Shown piece after piece: positions 14,364-17,957 of a stretch of DNA of 17,957 nucleotides. The translations under genes and the position numbers were made by a program. The stretch is taken from positions 1 through 17,957 of the forward strand of contig JASFMR010000078.1 in the NCBI GenBank assembly GCA_050117475.1, given 5' to 3'. The DNA is from Fodinibius sp050117475. Its GTDB lineage: Bacteria > Bacteroidota > Rhodothermia > Balneolales > Balneolaceae. The notes beneath the pieces are model-generated. The model ran no database searches, was not told where the DNA came from, and was given only the letters and a program-made list of their open reading frames with translations. The stretch's first letter is position 1. Each line of letters opens with the position of its first letter.

Positions 14364-15035
14364 ATGAAAGAAAGAGAAATAGATATTCCTGTTAGAGAGA
14401 CCGTCCTGAAAGGCACCCTGCATATTCCGGAAAAAACAAAAGGGTTGGTTTTTTTCTCTCATGGCAGCGGAAGCAGTCGACTAAGTCCGAGAAATCGTTT
14501 TGTGGCTGAAAAGCTCCAACAAAAAGGTTTTGCCACCCTCCTTTTCGATCTATTGACTGCCGAGGAAGATATAGATTACCAACGAAGATTCGATATCGAA
14601 CTGCTTACTCTGAGACTCTCCCTGGTTACCCAGTGGTTTAGAAATCAGGAAGTTTATGAAAATTGGAATATTGGGTATTTCGGGGCCAGTACGGGAGCCG
14701 CTTCTGCCCTTAAAGCTTCCAATTTACTTGGTCCCGAGATCATAAAAGCGGTGGTATCAAGGGGTGGCCGCCCGGATTTGGCTAACGATGCTTTGCCTAC
14801 GGTCAAAAGTCCTACGCTATTGCTTGTAGGTGGACTCGATACAGAGGTCATTGAGCTAAATCAGATGGCATATAACAAATTAACCTGCGTAAAAAAACTG
14901 ATGATTATACCCGGTGCCTCACACCTTTTTGAAGAAGCGGGAAAATTGGAAGAAGTGACAGAACACGCTGAAAACTGGTTCCTGAAATACTTATTCCACC
15001 GTCCTACCGAGGTAGAAAAAGATTTTCTGGGATAA
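14364..15035 (+). CDS. Alpha/beta hydrolase, dienelactone-hydrolase-like
   Basis: 223-residue serine hydrolase. After a short beta-rich N-terminus comes the oxyanion-hole block FFSHGSGSSRLSPRNRFVAE (30-49), the nucleophile elbow GYFGASTGAASAL with Ser109 (104-116), the acid Asp159 in LLLVGGLDTEVI and the His187 in IIPGASHLFEE; the triad is complete. No signal peptide, so cytoplasmic. The group is the dienelactone-hydrolase-related family that is sometimes fused to phosphoribosyltransferase domains; here it stands alone. Substrate unknown, probably a small ester, lactone or thioester. It is transcribed away from the SDR/PDH run across a shared promoter region, and the NAD synthetase gene starts 92 bases after it. 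No good ribosome site precedes the ATG. Confidence 0.87.
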   Translation: MKEREIDIPVRETVLKGTLHIPEKTKGLVFFSHGSGSSRLSPRNRFVAEKLQQKGFATLLFDLLTAEEDIDYQRRFDIELLTLRLSLVTQWFRNQEVYENWNIGYFGASTGAASALKASNLLGPEIIKAVVSRGGRPDLANDALPTVKSPTLLLVGGLDTEVIELNQMAYNKLTCVKKLMIIPGASHLFEEAGKLEEVTEHAENWFLKYLFHRPTEVEKDFLG

Positions 15036-15127
15036 TTGAAAAGGTAATGCCGGGTCTCTGAAAATTGCATAAATTTATCATTACTTTCGTAAGAGAAACA
15101 TAAATTATGCTGCAGACGGACTAAATA

Positions 15128-17185
15128 ATGGCCAGGACTTTTCATTCAATCTATACACATGATTTTATCAGAACCGCTGTAGCTATTCCATCAATAGCCC
15201 TTTCAGACCCCCAAACAAACATTGAAAGGTCGGTCAAGCTTGCCACTGAGGCTTCTGATAATGGAGCCGCAATATGCCTGTTTCCGGAACTAGGGTTTAC
15301 AGGCTATTCCAATGAGGATCTTTTTCAACAAGCATCGCTTTTGGAAACCACCCGGAAAGGTTTAGATTATTTTTGCCGAGAGACTTCCGAGCTGTCCCCG
15401 GTGCTGATAATCGGTATGCCGCTCAAAATTAACCATGCCCTTTTTAATTGTGCGGTTTTAATATACAGGGGTAAAATACTCGGCGTGGTTCCGAAGTCGT
15501 ACCTTCCCAATTATCGGGAATTTTACGAAAAACGACAGTTTACTTCGGGTTTCTCAGCATCATTCGATGAAATTGATTTATTAGAGCAATGTGTCCCGTT
15601 CGGCACCAAGCTGGTATTTGAAGCCACCAATATAAATTCATTCTCTATTTATGCAGAAATTTGCGAAGATTTATGGGTTCCCGCTCCTCCCAGTACCTTC
15701 GGCGCTATGTCAGGCGCTACTATATTGACAAATCTTTCAGCTAGTAATGTTACCATTGGCAAAGCAGAATATCGTCGGCAATTATGTGCTTCACAGTCGG
15801 GACGTACTGTTTCAGCCTATCTTTATGCAGCGGCCGGAACAGGGGAATCAACTACCGATCTTGCCTGGGACGGACATGGACTGATTTATGAAAATGGTAC
15901 CCTGCTATCTGAAAGCGAACGATTCAAAACAAGGAAGCAGATAATTTACGCAGATATTGATCTGCAACGCCTTTCACAAGAACGAATGAGAATGACCAGT
16001 TTCAATGACTGTGCCACCCAATTCAGAAGCCAACTAAATGCTTTCCGCCGCATAAAATTTGATTTTAAAATACCGGAGGGCAACCATCCCCCAAAACGCA
16101 CCTTTTTACGGTTCCCATACGTTCCCGCAGATGCCTCCACCCGAAATGAACGGTGCCAGGAGACCTACAACATACAGGTACAGGGACTTTACCAAAGGCT
16201 GAAAAGCACAGGTATTAAAAAGGTTGTTATTGGCATTTCAGGAGGGCTCGATTCCACACAGGCTCTTATTGTTGCAGTAAGAACTATGGACCTGCTTGGG
16301 CTTCCGAGGACAAATATCCTGGCTTATACAATGCCGGGATTTGCCACCAGCAAACATACACTTGCAAATGCAAAAACACTGATGCAAGCAATGAGCGTTG
16401 GAAGCCATGAAATTGATATCCGCCCATCAAGCAGGCAGATGCTGGAAGATATCGGCCACCCGTTTTCAGAAGGAAAAGAAAATTATGATGTAACCTTCGA
16501 AAATGTGCAGGCCGGTGACCGTACCTCCCATTTATTCAGGCTTGCCAATCAAAATAATGCACTTGTTGTCGGTACGGGAGACTTGAGTGAGTTGGCCCTT
16601 GGCTGGACTACCTACGGAGTAGGCGATCACATGTCGCATTACAATGTAAATGTGTCGGTACCCAAAACGCTTATCCAGTATCTCATTCGGTGGGTTGCCG
16701 AAACCGATACGTTTGGGGATAAAGTGAGCCGGGTACTTCTGAACATACTGAATACTGAAATTTCGCCAGAACTCATTCCCTCCGGCAACGGAACCGATAA
16801 ATATCCCTCACAGTCCACCGAAGAGGTAGTGGGTCCTTATGAACTACAGGATTTTAACCTGTATAACATATCCCGTTACGGTTACCTCCCCAGTAAAGTT
16901 GCCTTTATGAGTTATTATGCCTGGCACGATCGGTCCAAAGGCCCCTGGCCCGAACCTTACCCCGATGAACTAAAAAACGAGTATTCCCTATCCGAAATAA
17001 AAAAGTGGCTTGAGCTTTTCCTAAGGCATTTCTTTGGAAATACACAGTTTAAGCGCTCGGCCATCCCTAACGGCCCGAAGGTTGGCTCCGGCGGCTCCCT
17101 GTCTCCCCGTTCCGATTGGAGGGCTCCCAGCGATTCCAATGCCAACGTATGGGTTGATGAGTTGAAGGATAACGTTCCCGACTAA
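15128..17185 (+). CDS. nadE: Glutamine-dependent NAD+ synthetase
   Basis: 685-residue two-domain enzyme for the last step of NAD+ synthesis: deamido-NAD+ + ATP + glutamine to NAD+ + AMP + PPi + glutamate. The N-terminal nitrilase-like glutaminase domain (about 12-300) has the Glu-Lys-Cys triad: Glu54 in FPELGFTGY, Lys123 in PKSYLPNYREFYEKRQ, Cys179 in EICEDLWVP. The C-terminal synthetase domain (about 345-685) has the ATP PP-loop VIGISGGLDSTQALIVA (367-383), GTGDLSELALGWTTYGVGDHMSHYNVN, and the C-terminal LSPRSDWRAPSDSNANVW. Length, motif spacing and long conserved stretches match the mycobacterial-type NadE (about 680 residues) rather than the short ammonia-dependent enzyme. Glutamine nitrogen is channelled between the domains in this type. 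The ATG directly follows an in-frame TAA; the ribosome site is weak. Complete and essential-looking. Confidence 0.96.
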   Translation: MARTFHSIYTHDFIRTAVAIPSIALSDPQTNIERSVKLATEASDNGAAICLFPELGFTGYSNEDLFQQASLLETTRKGLDYFCRETSELSPVLIIGMPLKINHALFNCAVLIYRGKILGVVPKSYLPNYREFYEKRQFTSGFSASFDEIDLLEQCVPFGTKLVFEATNINSFSIYAEICEDLWVPAPPSTFGAMSGATILTNLSASNVTIGKAEYRRQLCASQSGRTVSAYLYAAAGTGESTTDLAWDGHGLIYENGTLLSESERFKTRKQIIYADIDLQRLSQERMRMTSFNDCATQFRSQLNAFRRIKFDFKIPEGNHPPKRTFLRFPYVPADASTRNERCQETYNIQVQGLYQRLKSTGIKKVVIGISGGLDSTQALIVAVRTMDLLGLPRTNILAYTMPGFATSKHTLANAKTLMQAMSVGSHEIDIRPSSRQMLEDIGHPFSEGKENYDVTFENVQAGDRTSHLFRLANQNNALVVGTGDLSELALGWTTYGVGDHMSHYNVNVSVPKTLIQYLIRWVAETDTFGDKVSRVLLNILNTEISPELIPSGNGTDKYPSQSTEEVVGPYELQDFNLYNISRYGYLPSKVAFMSYYAWHDRSKGPWPEPYPDELKNEYSLSEIKKWLELFLRHFFGNTQFKRSAIPNGPKVGSGGSLSPRSDWRAPSDSNANVWVDELKDNVPD

Positions 17186-17358
17186 AGCATTTCATATTAC
17201 TTCGCGCAGAGCAGTGTTGTAAGAAAAATTCTTATCCCGAGCATAGTTCTTTCCCTGATGCATTATTGTAGCTGGAAGTTCTACTTTGAAGAGCTAGCTA
17301 AAAGGTAGGTATAAATTGTTTTCTGTGTGGTAAGTAAGGATATATCAGGAGTTCTCCA

Positions 17359-17957
17359 ATGCGTGAATCAGTAATTTCAAATACCGGCGAACAAGTTATA
17401 AAATGGCTGCTTTCGGGTGACGTTTCAGTACAATACCAAGTACATCGTGATCTATTACACACTGACATCCATCAGCTTAAAGAATACCAACAAAGGATTG
17501 CGACCGAAGGTTGGGGAGCTAAATATTTGAAGGCCCGCCGACCCGACGGCCATTGGGGCAAAGGATTATATCAACCGAAATGGACTTCCACACATTATAC
17601 CCTCCTGGACCTCAAAAATCTTGGCTTTCCGCCCGGCAATTCAAAGGTAATAGAAAGTGTAAAATTGGTAATGTCGACACGAAAAGGGAAAGAGGGCGAA
17701 ATCAATCTCTCTAAAACAAGGGAACACGGCGATATTTGTGTGAATGGGATGATCCTGAATTATGCTTCCTGGTTTATTGATAACGATGAACGCCTCAAAG
17801 TCGTAGCTGATTTTCTGCTTGACGTTCAAATGAATGACGGAGGCTGGAACTGTGAATTTTATAATGGGGCAACCCACAGTTCCCTGCACAGTACCCTAAG
17901 TGTTTTGGAAGGGTTACTGGAATGGTCGGTGCAAGGCGATTCTGATCAGTTGAATTC
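17359..17957 (+). CDS. Partial gene: protein with squalene-cyclase/prenyltransferase-like repeats
   Basis: The frame starts at ATG 17359, with AGGAG eight bases or so upstream, and stays open for 199 codons to the end of the window, so the C-terminus is missing. The product is helical and Trp/His-rich. Two stretches look like the QW-type turns of alpha/alpha-toroid proteins: RPDGHWGKG (61-69) and VQMNDGGWNCEF (156-167). HSTLSVLEGLLEW at 177-189 looks like a repeat helix. This suggests the fold of squalene cyclases and protein prenyltransferase beta subunits, which many bacteria also carry as uncharacterised single proteins of about 300 residues. The visible part is too short to show a cyclase DxDD motif, so no terpene chemistry is claimed. 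No signal peptide. The gene lies 173 bases after nadE on the same strand. Confidence 0.75.
   Translation, partial: MRESVISNTGEQVIKWLLSGDVSVQYQVHRDLLHTDIHQLKEYQQRIATEGWGAKYLKARRPDGHWGKGLYQPKWTSTHYTLLDLKNLGFPPGNSKVIESVKLVMSTRKGKEGEINLSKTREHGDICVNGMILNYASWFIDNDERLKVVADFLLDVQMNDGGWNCEFYNGATHSSLHSTLSVLEGLLEWSVQGDSDQLN

Noticed and set aside
17220..17234. TAAGAA/TTCTTA inverted repeat after nadE as a terminator
   Set aside because: The stem is almost all A/T with a three-base loop and no T run, so termination is not supported.
17952..17957. Window ends exactly in GAATTC (EcoRI site), suggesting a cloning junction
   Set aside because: Several other GAATTC sites occur uncut inside the window (for example near 3150, 5134, 8772 and 9454), and no vector sequence is seen; coincidence or a partial digest cannot be told apart.

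Overview
This 18-kb chromosomal segment comes from a Gram-negative bacterium of moderate G+C content. The Gram-negative call rests on a split MacA/MacB-type envelope export system, a membrane-anchored lytic transglycosylase and a possible lipoprotein. Several genes have strong Shine-Dalgarno sites (GGAGG type), and three genes appear to use TTG or GTG starts. The gene mix would suit the Bacteroidota/Balneolota/Rhodothermota neighbourhood, but nothing in the window fixes the taxonomy. I see no phage, transposon, CRISPR array, tRNA or rRNA; this is a housekeeping-like region with one unusual operon.

Left third (1-7436): a minus-strand lytic transglycosylase; three plus-strand genes for a TMEM175-like channel, a Dph6-like PP-loop ATPase and a YbhB/PEBP protein; then a compact minus-strand operon for a MacAB-like exporter (adaptor, ATPase and permease, adjacent genes sharing one base); then a plus-strand DUF72 protein.

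Middle (7472-14161): a minus-strand run read SDR dehydrogenase, AcsA-type acetyl-CoA synthetase, pyruvate dehydrogenase E1 alpha, E1 beta, E2, acyl carrier protein, with an unrecognised small protein downstream. The E1 beta/E2 and E2/ACP junctions overlap (8 and 4 bases), so a carrier protein with an intact phosphopantetheine serine is translationally coupled to the lipoyl acyltransferase of a 2-oxoacid dehydrogenase. No E3 (dihydrolipoamide dehydrogenase) gene is present. This is the most interesting part of the window: two routes to an activated acetyl group (acetate plus ATP, or pyruvate decarboxylation) sit with a dedicated acyl carrier. Whether acetyl is passed to the ACP is an inference that the sequence cannot prove.

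Right end (14162-17957): a divergent intergenic region with a perfect 10-bp inverted repeat, an alpha/beta hydrolase of the dienelactone-hydrolase type, a full-length glutamine-dependent NAD+ synthetase of the mycobacterial NadE type, and the start of a protein with squalene-cyclase/prenyltransferase-like repeats that runs off the window.
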